From a virus: DNA of 20,785 nucleotides. Shown here piece after piece: positions 7,029 to 14,356 of the stretch. Position 1 is the first letter of the stretch. Each line of letters starts with the position of its first letter. The DNA lies in the IMG/VR virus record IMGVR_UViG_3300045019_000117, positions 1-20,785 of that record; one strand, given 5' to 3'. Below the pieces are notes generated by a model. It searched no databases. It worked only from the letters and a program-made list of their open reading frames with translations, and had not been told where the DNA came from. The position numbers and the translations under genes are program-made.

Positions 7029-7509
7029 CTACGGTTCAAACGGCGGGCAGGCAGCCGGCCGAGATATCAACAACGTCAATCTTCATCTCGGCCCTCCAAA
7101 GCCGGAATCCCAATTGCAGGTGGAATTTGCCCAGCTCACTGGAATTTGGTGCCCGAAGCCGGCACGCGAGTGGCTGGAAAGCTTGATGGAACATCATCGT
7201 TTCACTGCGCGCGAACTGGTTGTCAGCTGGAAAGCCGGATCAATTGGTTGGAATGCCGACAAAGATACAAAACGAGTAATCACGCCATGGATAGAGGCAG
7301 TTTTTGCCTACGGTATCGCTGGCCTTGTTGGAATTTATTTCCTCGCTGTCGCATGGCACACCATTTGGGGGAACGGTGCTGATCAAAAGTGGGGTATGGC
7401 CGTCGTTTATGGGACCGGCGCGATGTATCTGGGTATGTGCTGGATGGCCAATCGGTTCATGCTTTGGCCGCGCCGGGTGGCGCTACGAATCAAACGACTT
7501 GCCGAGTGA
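7018..7509 (+). CDS. Membrane protein with N-terminal QAAGRDI motif
   Basis: A 163-residue protein overlapping the repressor gene by 11 bases and preceded by AAGGGG. Residues 6-19 are GSNGGQAAGRDINN, nearly the same motif as the repressor tail. A soluble segment follows (about 30-88, LTGIWCPKPAREWLESLMEH), then two hydrophobic helices at about 92-117 and 125-150, and a basic tail (PRRVALRIKR), which predicts cytoplasmic N- and C-termini. I do not recognise a named family. Overlap with the repressor gene predicts expression in the lysogen. A role in sensing or superinfection exclusion at the inner membrane is possible but not shown. Confidence 0.78.
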   Translation: MSNNYGSNGGQAAGRDINNVNLHLGPPKPESQLQVEFAQLTGIWCPKPAREWLESLMEHHRFTARELVVSWKAGSIGWNADKDTKRVITPWIEAVFAYGIAGLVGIYFLAVAWHTIWGNGADQKWGMAVVYGTGAMYLGMCWMANRFMLWPRRVALRIKRLAE

Positions 7510-7539
7510 AGCGTTTCACGAACGACACAGGGATACAAG

Positions 7540-8151
7540 ATGAAAAAAATAGTCTGGACGATGCTGGCCTGTATTGCCATATCCGCTTGCGGCAACTCAT
7601 CGAACCTGCCCGCAGTGGCAGAAGCAGGAAAGTCGACGGTGCCCGAGGCTAAGCCGACCGAGCAACAGACACCCAAGGCGCCGCCGCCACCAAAAAACCT
7701 GATAGAGGCCATCGAAACGGCTAAGCCGCACATGACAGATATCTCCGGCGGGAATGTCGATGTTGGCGCAGCAGCATTGGCGATCTGGCGCGCGGAGTAT
7801 ATGAAGTGGTCCGAATTGCAAGAGCTGCCACCCGGAAAGTACGCATTGGTGATGAAGGACTCCGAATCACAACGCGGGAACAAGCTCTGCGTGAGCGGAA
7901 ATATCATTGAGATCGCAGTCGACAAAAGCATTCCGGGGAAAAAAATCTTCTTGGGCGGTCTCTTTGATGAAGTCGGTCGTATCTATCGATTTATTGCGGT
8001 CCGTTCTACGGGTGAAATCGTTGCGAATAGCCGGGCGAAATTCTGTGGTGTTATCACCGGCCAACAGAGCTATCCGAACAGCGCTGGCGGCGTAGCTCAT
8101 GCCGTCCACCTGGTCGGCATGTTCGACCTGGCAGAGAACAAGCGTCCGTGA
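7540..8151 (+). CDS. Predicted lipoprotein, lysogen-expressed
   Basis: A 203-residue protein with a lipoprotein signal: MKKIVWTMLACIAISACGNS, where the ISAC lipobox puts the lipidated Cys at residue 17. A Pro-rich linker follows (about 38-52, KAPPPPKN), then a globular domain of about 150 residues with GKYALVMKDSESQRGNKLCV and a C-terminal SYPNSAGGVAHAVHLVGMFD. The family is not recognised. Two Cys in the mature domain (in KLCVSG and KFCGVI) could form a disulfide in the periplasm. It begins 30 bases after the membrane-protein stop and overlaps the next gene by 4 bases (GTGA), so it is part of the repressor-led operon. Phage-encoded lipoproteins are often lysogenic-conversion or exclusion proteins; that is inference here. 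Confidence 0.8.
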   Translation: MKKIVWTMLACIAISACGNSSNLPAVAEAGKSTVPEAKPTEQQTPKAPPPPKNLIEAIETAKPHMTDISGGNVDVGAAALAIWRAEYMKWSELQELPPGKYALVMKDSESQRGNKLCVSGNIIEIAVDKSIPGKKIFLGGLFDEVGRIYRFIAVRSTGEIVANSRAKFCGVITGQQSYPNSAGGVAHAVHLVGMFDLAENKRP

Positions 8152-8441
8152 CAGCTAAACATACGCATCATGAGAATCGACGGCAGCAAATGCTGGCGCT
8201 GATTCATCTGAGGCCTTATTGGCAACTTATCGGCCCATGTGCAGGGGAAAGTACTGACCGCAAGACACTGCACTTCAGCGACCCTTTTTGGAGCAGCAAT
8301 AACGCTCCCTGGAATTGCTCCAAAGAGGATTGCGATTGCCGAATTTATTCACTCTCCCGAATCGAGTTGAAACGGTACGTCGAAGGTGGCTGCTCCAAAG
8401 GCGACGAAGCAGCAGCTTCATTCGAGATCACCTATCCATAA
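8148..8441 (+). CDS. Small Cys-rich protein resembling part of a Mu-F-like head domain
   Basis: A 97-residue protein starting at GTG, overlapping the lipoprotein stop. Its central part lines up by eye with residues 118-171 of the Mu-F-like head protein encoded at 14869-16158. Both have LRPY, then DP[FW]W (45-48 here, 148-151 there), then C-x-C-R-x-YSLSR (62-71 here, 162-171 there). In the head protein this is the Cys-containing end of the Mu-F domain. Extra Cys at 31, 57 and 82 make it Cys-rich. The nuclease domain and the N-terminal half of the head protein are absent. The gene is more AT-rich than the late genes. It may be a stand-alone relative or decoy of the head protein; a chance match of a short metal-binding motif cannot be ruled out. 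Confidence 0.65.
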   Translation: MTAKHTHHENRRQQMLALIHLRPYWQLIGPCAGESTDRKTLHFSDPFWSSNNAPWNCSKEDCDCRIYSLSRIELKRYVEGGCSKGDEAAASFEITYP

Positions 8442-8446
8442 TCTTG

Positions 8447-8466
8447 GGCTGGAAACGTTTCCAGCC
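8447..8466. promoter_or_regulatory. Perfect 20-bp palindrome between repressor and late operons
   Basis: Arms GGCTGGAAAC and GTTTCCAGCC meet without a spacer. It lies 6 bases after the last gene of the repressor-led operon and about 67 bases before the holin gene. As RNA it could fold with an ACGT loop, but no T-run follows on the plus strand (TAACCCCCC), so it is a poor intrinsic terminator. The continuous dyad equally fits a binding site for a dimeric regulator of the late promoter. No clear -35 box is seen between it and 8533, as expected for an activator-dependent late promoter. Confidence 0.55.
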
Positions 8467-8532
8467 TAACCCCCCGCAGCACCCCCGCGTAACCTCCAAT
8501 CGTCCTTTGAACGATATTTACGGAGGTTTCGC

Positions 8533-8892
8533 ATGCAACTCCCCCGCCTGTTCTGGTGGCTGGTCGCCACCATCGTGCTGCTGGCCGTTATCGGCCTGAT
8601 GTACCCGCAGCAACTCCCCGTCAGCCTTTACAAGCTGTCGCTGCTGACCATGGCCGGCGTCATCGGCTATTGGTTCGACCGCTCCCTGTTCCCCTACGCC
8701 CGGCCCGATTCGTTCATCGTCAAGATCGAGCCGGGGGATGAGTGCTGCGATATCGACCTATGCGAGAAAGGCGACTGCAAGCTGATCCCGTTCGAGATGG
8801 TCGACGGCGACGGCTTCGTGTTCGCCATGGCCATGCTGCGCCGGGCCATCATCGTCGGCTGCGCCATGCTGGCCATTGGGCTGGGGGCCTGA
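8533..8892 (+). CDS. Holin-like membrane protein
   Basis: A 119-residue protein with three hydrophobic segments: about residues 7-23 (FWWLVATIVLLAVIGLM), 30-47 (SLYKLSLLTMAGVIGYWF) and a C-terminal one at about 98-118 (LRRAIIVGCAMLAIGLGA). A conserved-looking RSLFPYARPDSF segment and a Cys/acidic patch (DECCDIDLCEKGDC) lie between the second and third. This matches the putative holins that open the lysis cassette in BcepMu-like and related prophages. It starts 3-6 bases after a GGAGG site and leads directly into the lysozyme gene. Holins make the inner-membrane lesions that release or activate the endolysin. Confidence 0.8.
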   Translation: MQLPRLFWWLVATIVLLAVIGLMYPQQLPVSLYKLSLLTMAGVIGYWFDRSLFPYARPDSFIVKIEPGDECCDIDLCEKGDCKLIPFEMVDGDGFVFAMAMLRRAIIVGCAMLAIGLGA

Positions 8893-8893
8893 C

Positions 8894-9538
8894 ATGAGCC
8901 GCCCCCGGGAGGAGCAGCACGGCGAGCTGCTGATCGTTTTGCTGGTCGGCGCCTTGTTGCTGCTGGCCGGATTTTTATGGCCGTCCAGCGCCCAGGCGCA
9001 GGAAACACCGGCCAGCGCCGTTCGCTACCGCGCCGAACTGACCCGCATTGCCCATGCCGAAGCCGGGCTGGATGCGCCGATTGCGCTCTTCGCGGCGCAG
9101 ATTCATCAGGAGAGCGGCTGGAACCCGCAGGCGGTATCGCGGGTCGGGGCGCTGGGCATGGCGCAGTTCATGCCGGCGACGGCGCAGTGGTGGTGCAAGC
9201 TGCAGGGCTTGTCGGCCGAGGCTTGCCAGCCGGCCAACCCGGCGTGGGCCATGCGCGGCATGATCGGTTACGACCGCTGGCTGTCGGCCCGCGTTCGGGG
9301 CGACAGCGAATACGACCGGTGGTGGGCAACGCTGCGTTCCTATAACGGCGGGCTGGGCCATTGGCAGGCGGAAGCGGCACTGGCGCGGCCGGCGAAGGAT
9401 CGACAGAGCATCGACAACGCTTGCGGCAAGGGCCGTCGGCACCCCAGCCATTGCCGGGAGAACCTGGCTTACCCGCAGCGCATCCTGGATCACTTGCAGC
9501 GGCGCTATCTCTCATGGGGCCGGGGGGTGAGCGCATGA
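8894..9538 (+). CDS. Endolysin, lytic transglycosylase (SLT fold)
   Basis: A 214-residue peptidoglycan-cleaving enzyme. Residues 11-29 are a hydrophobic segment (ELLIVLLVGALLLLAGFLW) followed by SSAQAQ, which can be read as a cleavable signal or a signal-anchor. The SLT-type catalytic domain follows: HQESGWNP with E73 as the likely catalytic acid, then GALGMAQFMPATAQWW and RSYNGGLGHW. The C-terminal part (about 175-205) has two Cys (NACGKGRRHPSHC) and ends in YPQRILDHLQRRYL. The ATG at 8894 starts 1 base after the holin stop. An N-terminal export signal means the enzyme may reach the periplasm through Sec, with the holin triggering by depolarisation. Confidence 0.9.
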   Translation: MSRPREEQHGELLIVLLVGALLLLAGFLWPSSAQAQETPASAVRYRAELTRIAHAEAGLDAPIALFAAQIHQESGWNPQAVSRVGALGMAQFMPATAQWWCKLQGLSAEACQPANPAWAMRGMIGYDRWLSARVRGDSEYDRWWATLRSYNGGLGHWQAEAALARPAKDRQSIDNACGKGRRHPSHCRENLAYPQRILDHLQRRYLSWGRGVSA

Positions 9539-10092
9539 ATCCGCGCCTGATCAACGTGCTGGCCGGGCTGATTACGTCGGTTTTGCTGGTCGCCGCTATC
9601 GCTGCATCGATCAAGTCATACGGCAGCCATCGTTATGACCAGGGAAAGCTGGCCGAACTAACGGTCTGGCAGCAGCGCGAAAACGACGAACTGGCATGGG
9701 CCAATGCCCGGATTGTCGCCCAGGAGGCCGCCGCCCGCGCCCAGGAACAGCACAACGCCCAGCAACTGGCCGCCGCTTCCCAAACCTATCAGGAGTCCCT
9801 GCAGCATGAAAAAGCTACTCACGACCGCACTGTTGCCGATCTGCGCACTGGCGCTTTGCGCCTGCGCATCGAACTTGCCCGCCGCCAAACAGCCGATGGC
9901 GGTAGCGCCGCCGGTTCTACCCCCGGCCCCGGCCGATGTGATGGTGAAACGCGAGCCGAACTTTCAACAGCGGCTGCTGAATTTCTTGTCGGACTCGCCG
10001 CCGAGGCCGACACCGTAGTGCACCAGCTCACGGCCTGCCAGGCCGTGGTGATTGCCGACCGCCAGATCAACCAACCCCAGGGGGAACCATGA
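9535..10092 (+). CDS. Rz-like inner-membrane spanin subunit
   Basis: A 185-residue protein overlapping the lysozyme by ATGA. Residues about 7-25 form a membrane helix (NVLAGLITSVLLVAAIAASI), followed by a long Gln/Ala/Glu-rich coiled coil (about 38-110), the signature of i-spanins (Rz), which span the periplasm and fuse inner and outer membranes in the last lysis step. The second half (about 125-185) is less helical. A lipoprotein gene with Rz1 features is embedded in the +1 frame, which is the classical Rz/Rz1 arrangement and supports the call. GGGGTGAG upstream serves as ribosome site. Confidence 0.86.
   Translation: MNPRLINVLAGLITSVLLVAAIAASIKSYGSHRYDQGKLAELTVWQQRENDELAWANARIVAQEAAARAQEQHNAQQLAAASQTYQESLQHEKATHDRTVADLRTGALRLRIELARRQTADGGSAAGSTPGPGRCDGETRAELSTAAAEFLVGLAAEADTVVHQLTACQAVVIADRQINQPQGEP
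9806..10018 (+). CDS. Rz1-like outer-membrane spanin lipoprotein, embedded in Rz
   Basis: A 70-residue lipoprotein entirely inside the Rz gene in another frame. It begins MKKLLTTALLPICALALCAC; the lipobox (LCAC) places the lipidated Cys at residue 20. The mature part is Pro-rich (AVAPPVLPPAPADV), typical of Rz1 o-spanins, and ends SDSPPRPTP. It would pair with the Rz-like protein across the periplasm. The same reading frame extends upstream to an ATG at 9704, but only the start at 9806 gives a proper signal peptide, and an AGGAG lies at 9791-9795, 10 bases upstream. Confidence 0.87.
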   Translation: MKKLLTTALLPICALALCACASNLPAAKQPMAVAPPVLPPAPADVMVKREPNFQQRLLNFLSDSPPRPTP

Positions 10093-10454
10093 GCAACACG
10101 AACACGCCGACCGATCACGCCCAGGTGATGCACAGCATCGGCCAACTGACCGGCGCGGTACAGGCCATGCACCAGGGCCTGACGGCCCGCATCGACGACA
10201 TCAAGGATGATATCCGCCGGCTGGAAGCATCGCAGGGCGAACGCATGACGCGCATCGAAGAGAACCTCGGCAAGCGGATCGACGGCGTGGAAACGGCGGT
10301 CAGCAAGCGGATCGACGAAATGGGCGAACGGATCACCGACCTCGAAAACGAGGACAAGCAGCAGAGCACCCAGATCGCCAAGCTCAGTGCCATGGGTGGC
10401 GGTATCGGCGGTGCCATGGCGGCCGGCGTCGTCGAGCTGCTGAAGCGGATGTGA
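10089..10454 (+). CDS. Coiled-coil phage protein with C-terminal hydrophobic segment
   Basis: A 121-residue protein overlapping the Rz gene by ATGA with GGGGGAA upstream. Residues about 28-98 are a continuous Glu/Arg/Asp/Ile-rich coiled coil with two related stretches (RIEENLGKRIDGVETAVSKR, then RIDEMGERITDLENE). The C-terminus is GGGIGGAMAAGVVELLKRM, Gly/Ala-rich and mildly hydrophobic. Small coiled-coil proteins of unknown role occupy this place between Rz and the DUF1804 gene in Mu-like phages. No enzymatic motif is seen. It is probably a morphogenesis accessory protein, which is inference from position. Confidence 0.75.
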   Translation: MSNTNTPTDHAQVMHSIGQLTGAVQAMHQGLTARIDDIKDDIRRLEASQGERMTRIEENLGKRIDGVETAVSKRIDEMGERITDLENEDKQQSTQIAKLSAMGGGIGGAMAAGVVELLKRM

Positions 10455-10456
10455 CC

Positions 10457-10951
10457 ATGGCGCACAGCCAGGAAACCCGCGAGCGCACGCGCCAGATGTA
10501 CATCGAGGGTATGCCCTTGAACGGCGCGGCGATCACCTGCGGCGTCAGCTACGACACGGCGCGGGAGTGGAAGCGCATCGCCAAGGCCAAGGGCGACGAC
10601 TGGGATACGGCCCGCGCCGCCTATCGCATCAGCGACCAGGGCATGGACGAACTTAACAAGCAACTGGTCGAGGACTTCGCCCGCCAGGTGATCACGACCA
10701 CGCGGGAACTGGAAGAAGCCAAGATTCCGGCCGCCGCCAAGGCGGCGCTGCTCGCCCAGTTGGCCGACGGCTACGCCAAGTTCAGCAAGGCCTTTGGGCG
10801 GTTGAATCCGCAGTTTTCCGGGCTGTCGGTGGCGCTGGATACGCTGAAGGTGATCGCCGAGTTCTTGAAGAAGACCGACCCGGCGGCACTGCGGGCCTTG
10901 CAGCCGCATGTCGAGGATATCGGGGCGGTGCTGGGGAAACGGTATGCGTAA
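10457..10951 (+). CDS. DUF1804 protein, probable small terminase
   Basis: A 164-residue protein of the DUF1804 family, placed before the large terminase in Mu-like phages and therefore probably the DNA-recognition (small) terminase subunit; this role is inferred from position. The N-terminal 60 residues contain a helix-turn-helix-like part (RQMYIEGMPLNGAAITCGVS, YDTAREWKRIAKAKGDDW). A helical middle follows (about 65-115), then GRLNPQFSGLSVALDTLKVI and a C-terminal ALQPHVEDIGAVLGKRYA. The start at 10457 follows the previous stop as TGA-CC-ATG; a GTG at 10451 is the in-frame alternative. Confidence 0.86.
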   Translation: MAHSQETRERTRQMYIEGMPLNGAAITCGVSYDTAREWKRIAKAKGDDWDTARAAYRISDQGMDELNKQLVEDFARQVITTTRELEEAKIPAAAKAALLAQLADGYAKFSKAFGRLNPQFSGLSVALDTLKVIAEFLKKTDPAALRALQPHVEDIGAVLGKRYA

Positions 10952-11066
10952 GCCGCTGCTGTCCGCCCCTACAGAACAGGTTCTCAACCTGATCGCCCAC
11001 GTGGTCATGGCTGACGCCTTTGCCAAGAACGTAGGCGGCAGCCGTGCAGGATCGGTGGATTACTGA
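10944..11066 (+). CDS. 40-residue mini-protein between terminase genes
   Basis: A short frame, MRKPLLSAPTEQVLNLIAHV at its start and ending SRAGSVDY, too short for routine gene calls. Its ATG lies inside the last codons of the DUF1804 gene and its TGA is followed by CC-ATG of the large terminase, which is the same junction seen at two other phage gene borders. Without it there would be a 117-base gap in an otherwise gapless operon. The predicted peptide has one amphipathic helix (EQVLNLIAHVVMADAFAKN). Function is unknown; it may serve mainly to carry ribosomes to the terminase start. Confidence 0.55.
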   Translation: MRKPLLSAPTEQVLNLIAHVVMADAFAKNVGGSRAGSVDY

Positions 11067-11068
11067 CC

Positions 11069-12820
11069 ATGCGTGAATTCGACTGGTCCGACGACTACGA
11101 AGACTTGGCCGAGGTGAAGAACCTCGGCGACTTCCAGCGCCGGATGGAATCCTTCGCCGAGGAATTGCGCCAGACCATCGAGCTGGAGTGCGAGGCCTTC
11201 CCCATCGATCCGGCCGCCAGCAAGGCGCGGCGCGAGCGGGCGGTGGTGGATTACGAATTCTTCTGCAAGACCTATTTCCCGCACTACGTGCCGACGCCGC
11301 ACTTCTCGCAATTCCATCGTTACATCTTCGAATGCTTCCCGGAGCGGATCGACGGCGCGGCCGATGCCCGCGAGGTGCACCAGGCGCCGCGCGGCGAAGC
11401 CAAGTCGACCTACGAAACCCAGCTCGGTTCGCTGTGGTGCATCTGCCGCGCCAACTACCTCACCGAACTGGTGCCGCATGCCAGCCCGAAGGCCCGCAAG
11501 TGGCTGATCGGCATCATCATGAACACGCTGGAGCAATCGATTGAAATGCTCGAAGCGATCAAGGCCGAGCTGGACAGCAATCCGCGCCTGGCGGCCGACT
11601 TCCCGAAAGCAATCGGGCGCGGCCGCATCTGGCAGGCGGCGACCGTCGTCACGGCCAACGGCATCAAGGTCCGCGTCGGCGGCGTCGGCAAGAAGATGCG
11701 CGGCATGCGCCATGGTCCGCACCGCCCCGGCCTGATCTTCCTGGACGATCTGGAAAACGACGAGAACGTGCGCAACAAGGAACAGCGCGACGCGGTTACG
11801 AACTTCGTCATCAAGGCCGTGGTCGGCCTGGCCGGGCCGGCGGGCGGGCTGGATATCTTCTGGGTCGGCACCAGCCTGCACTACGACGCTGCGATCAACC
11901 GGGTTTCGCGCAAGCCGGGCTGGCGGCGCAAGGTGTTCAAGTCGATCATGAAGTGGCCGGATCGCCTTGACCTGTGGGAGCAGTGGGAAGGCATCTACAC
12001 CTCGGCCTCGGCCAGCGATGAGGATGGCGCCCAGGAACGCGCCGAAGCCGAAGCCTTGGCCTTCTACCAGGCCAACAAGGATGCGATGGATGCCGGCGCC
12101 GTGGTGTCGTGGCCGGATGTGCGCCCGCTCTACCGGCTGTATTGCATGTACGCCAGCGACCACGATGCCTTTAACCAGGAACAACAGAACGAGGCCGGCA
12201 ACGACGATACGGCGCCGTTCAAGAGCATCCATTTCTGGGTGGATCGGCGGTCTGACTGGCTGTTCTTCGGCGCGCTGGACCCGTCGCTTGGCAAGGCCAA
12301 CAAGAAGCGTGACCCGTCGGCCATCCTGATCGGCGGCCTGAACCGCGAAAAGATGATGCTCGATGTGGTCGAGGCCGACATTGCGCGCAAGGTGCCCGAC
12401 CTGATCATCGCCCGCGCCATCGAGTTCCAGGCCGAATACCGCTGCCTGGCCTGGACGGTGGAGGCGATTGCCTTCCAGGAATTCCTCTATACCGAGTTGA
12501 TCAAGCGGGCGGCGCTGGCCGGCATCGCCTTCCCGGCTTACCCGGGCGAGACCGGGCGCGACAAGGATTTGGCGATCATGTCGCTGCAGCCTTATGTCGG
12601 CAACGGCCAGATTCGCCTGCACCGCAGCCAGACGACGCTGATCGAGCAGCTCAAGTTCTACCCGGAGGCCGACCACGAAGACGGCCCGGATGCGCTGGAA
12701 ATGCTATGGAAGCGGGCGCAGACCTTTGCCGGCGACTGGCTCTATACCTCGGCGGCTACTTCGCGTCGAAACCACGCGCCGGGCAATACCTTCGATTCAT
12801 GGGATGACGACGATGATTAA
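11069..12820 (+). CDS. Terminase large subunit, Mu gp28-like
   Basis: A 583-residue packaging motor and nuclease. The ATPase part has a Walker-A-like APRGEAKST at 106-114 and Walker B LIFLDD at 222-227, followed by the coupling segment DIFWVGTSLHYD at 262-273. The nuclease part begins at FFGALDPSLGKANKKRDPSA (about 399-418), with D404 as the first metal-binding Asp; the C-terminal ADHEDGPDALEML carries a further likely acidic residue. Length and domain order are normal for the Mu family and the frame is intact. The start follows the mini-gene stop as TGA-CC-ATG. It packages phage DNA through the portal encoded by the next gene. Confidence 0.94.
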   Translation: MREFDWSDDYEDLAEVKNLGDFQRRMESFAEELRQTIELECEAFPIDPAASKARRERAVVDYEFFCKTYFPHYVPTPHFSQFHRYIFECFPERIDGAADAREVHQAPRGEAKSTYETQLGSLWCICRANYLTELVPHASPKARKWLIGIIMNTLEQSIEMLEAIKAELDSNPRLAADFPKAIGRGRIWQAATVVTANGIKVRVGGVGKKMRGMRHGPHRPGLIFLDDLENDENVRNKEQRDAVTNFVIKAVVGLAGPAGGLDIFWVGTSLHYDAAINRVSRKPGWRRKVFKSIMKWPDRLDLWEQWEGIYTSASASDEDGAQERAEAEALAFYQANKDAMDAGAVVSWPDVRPLYRLYCMYASDHDAFNQEQQNEAGNDDTAPFKSIHFWVDRRSDWLFFGALDPSLGKANKKRDPSAILIGGLNREKMMLDVVEADIARKVPDLIIARAIEFQAEYRCLAWTVEAIAFQEFLYTELIKRAALAGIAFPAYPGETGRDKDLAIMSLQPYVGNGQIRLHRSQTTLIEQLKFYPEADHEDGPDALEMLWKRAQTFAGDWLYTSAATSRRNHAPGNTFDSWDDDDD

Positions 12821-14354
12821 AGAGATCAAGGCGGCGCTGGCCGGCATCGCCAAGCGCGGGCTGGATGCCCTGCAGGCCGGGCCGCGTACCTCGAACGGCG
12901 ACACGGCCAACTATCTGTCGGTGCAGACGCTGGACCCGGCACGCCTGGCAGCGGCCTTCATGCAGGCCGATCAGGGCCATATCACCGACCAGGCGCGCTT
13001 GTTCAACCTGATCGAACAGCACGACACGCATGTCTTCGCCGAGATGGCCAAGCGCCGCCGGGCAGTGACCGGCCTGGGCTGGAAACTGACGCCGCGCGAC
13101 GATGCCAGCGAGAGCGAAATCGCTCGCACGGCCGAACTGGATGACATGTTGCGCAAGATTCCGGATTTCGAGGGCTTCCATTACGACCTCACCGACGGCA
13201 TCGGCAAGGGCCTGGCCTGTCATGAAATCGAGTGGCAAACCGGTTCGACGTGGCTGCCAAAGCGGTTCCTGTGGGTACCGCAAACCGATTTCCGCATCGA
13301 GCGGGAAACAGGTGTGCTGCAATACCTGAAGCACGGCATGCCGGAGCCGTTGCGCGAGGGCGGCTGGGTGATCCACCAGCACAAGGCGCTGTCCGGCTAC
13401 ATCGAGCAGGCTGCCTTGTTCCGCGTGATCGCCTGGGCCTACGCCTACAAGTCGTACAACTCGCTGGACATGCAGCGCTTCCTCGAAAAGTACGGCCTGC
13501 CGCTGCGCCTGGGCAAGTACCCGGCCGGAATCGATGCCAAGCAACGCGACCAGCTGCTCAGGGCCGTCCGCAACATCGGCAACGACGGTGCGGGCGTGGT
13601 GCCGAGCACGATGTCCATCGAGTTCATCCAGGCCATGAAGACGGGATCGATTGACGACTTCCTCAACGCCATTGCCTACTGGGAGAAGAAGCAATCCATC
13701 GCCATTCTCGGCGGCACGCTGACCAGCCAGGCCGACGGCAAGACGAGCACCAATGCCTTGGGCGAGGTGCACGAGAAGGAACTGCGCAAAATCCTGCTCG
13801 ACGATGTGGTGAAGATCGACCCGACAATGAACGCGCAGGTGGTGCGGCCGATTGCCCTGATCAACGGCATGTTCCCGCCGGATCGTGTGCCGGTTTTCGG
13901 GCACCTGACCGAGGAAACGCCGGACCAGGCCAAGATGGTCGACGTGCTCGACAAGGCGGCCGGCATGGGCATGGAGATCGACGTCGACTACGCCCACAAG
14001 ATCATGCAGATTCCGCGCGCCAAGGAAGGCGCGATTCTGCTCAAGGCCAATGCCAAGGCCACCCCACCGGCGACCGACACGCCGCCGGCCGACGCCGCGC
14101 TGACCCGCTTTGTGGCACTGACCGGCGACGACATCACCACCGCTTACGGCGCCCAGCTCGCCCAACTGTGCGCGCCGTTCGAACAGCAGGTGATTCAACA
14201 GGTGTCGAAGATCGTCGCCGAGTCCGGCAGCTTCGATGAAGCTATGGAACAGATCGACGCCCTGCGCGCCGATCCGAAGTGGGCCGAGGCGCTGGCCAAC
14301 GGGCTGATGGCGGCGCATTTGGCGGGGCGGGCTGAGGTTGGGGATGGGGAATAG
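12813..14354 (+). CDS. Portal protein, DUF935 (Mu gp29-like)
   Basis: A 513-residue portal-family protein that forms the dodecameric DNA channel at the capsid vertex. Diagnostic stretches are DTHVFAEMAKRRRAVTGLGW (about 70-90), GWVIHQHKALSGY, FLEKYGLPLRLGKYP and SIAILGGTLTSQADGKTSTN (about 295-315). The C-terminal part (about 415 onward) has a TPPATDTPPADA linker and helices typical of DUF935 members. It overlaps the terminase end by 8 bases. An ATG at 12804 is an alternative start adding three residues. No disruption is seen. Confidence 0.93.
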   Translation: MIKEIKAALAGIAKRGLDALQAGPRTSNGDTANYLSVQTLDPARLAAAFMQADQGHITDQARLFNLIEQHDTHVFAEMAKRRRAVTGLGWKLTPRDDASESEIARTAELDDMLRKIPDFEGFHYDLTDGIGKGLACHEIEWQTGSTWLPKRFLWVPQTDFRIERETGVLQYLKHGMPEPLREGGWVIHQHKALSGYIEQAALFRVIAWAYAYKSYNSLDMQRFLEKYGLPLRLGKYPAGIDAKQRDQLLRAVRNIGNDGAGVVPSTMSIEFIQAMKTGSIDDFLNAIAYWEKKQSIAILGGTLTSQADGKTSTNALGEVHEKELRKILLDDVVKIDPTMNAQVVRPIALINGMFPPDRVPVFGHLTEETPDQAKMVDVLDKAAGMGMEIDVDYAHKIMQIPRAKEGAILLKANAKATPPATDTPPADAALTRFVALTGDDITTAYGAQLAQLCAPFEQQVIQQVSKIVAESGSFDEAMEQIDALRADPKWAEALANGLMAAHLAGRAEVGDGE

Positions 14355-14356
14355 CG

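Noticed and set aside
9704-9805. Upstream extension of the Rz1 frame
   Set aside because: It would bury the lipoprotein signal peptide inside the protein; the ATG at 9806 gives a proper signal and lipobox.
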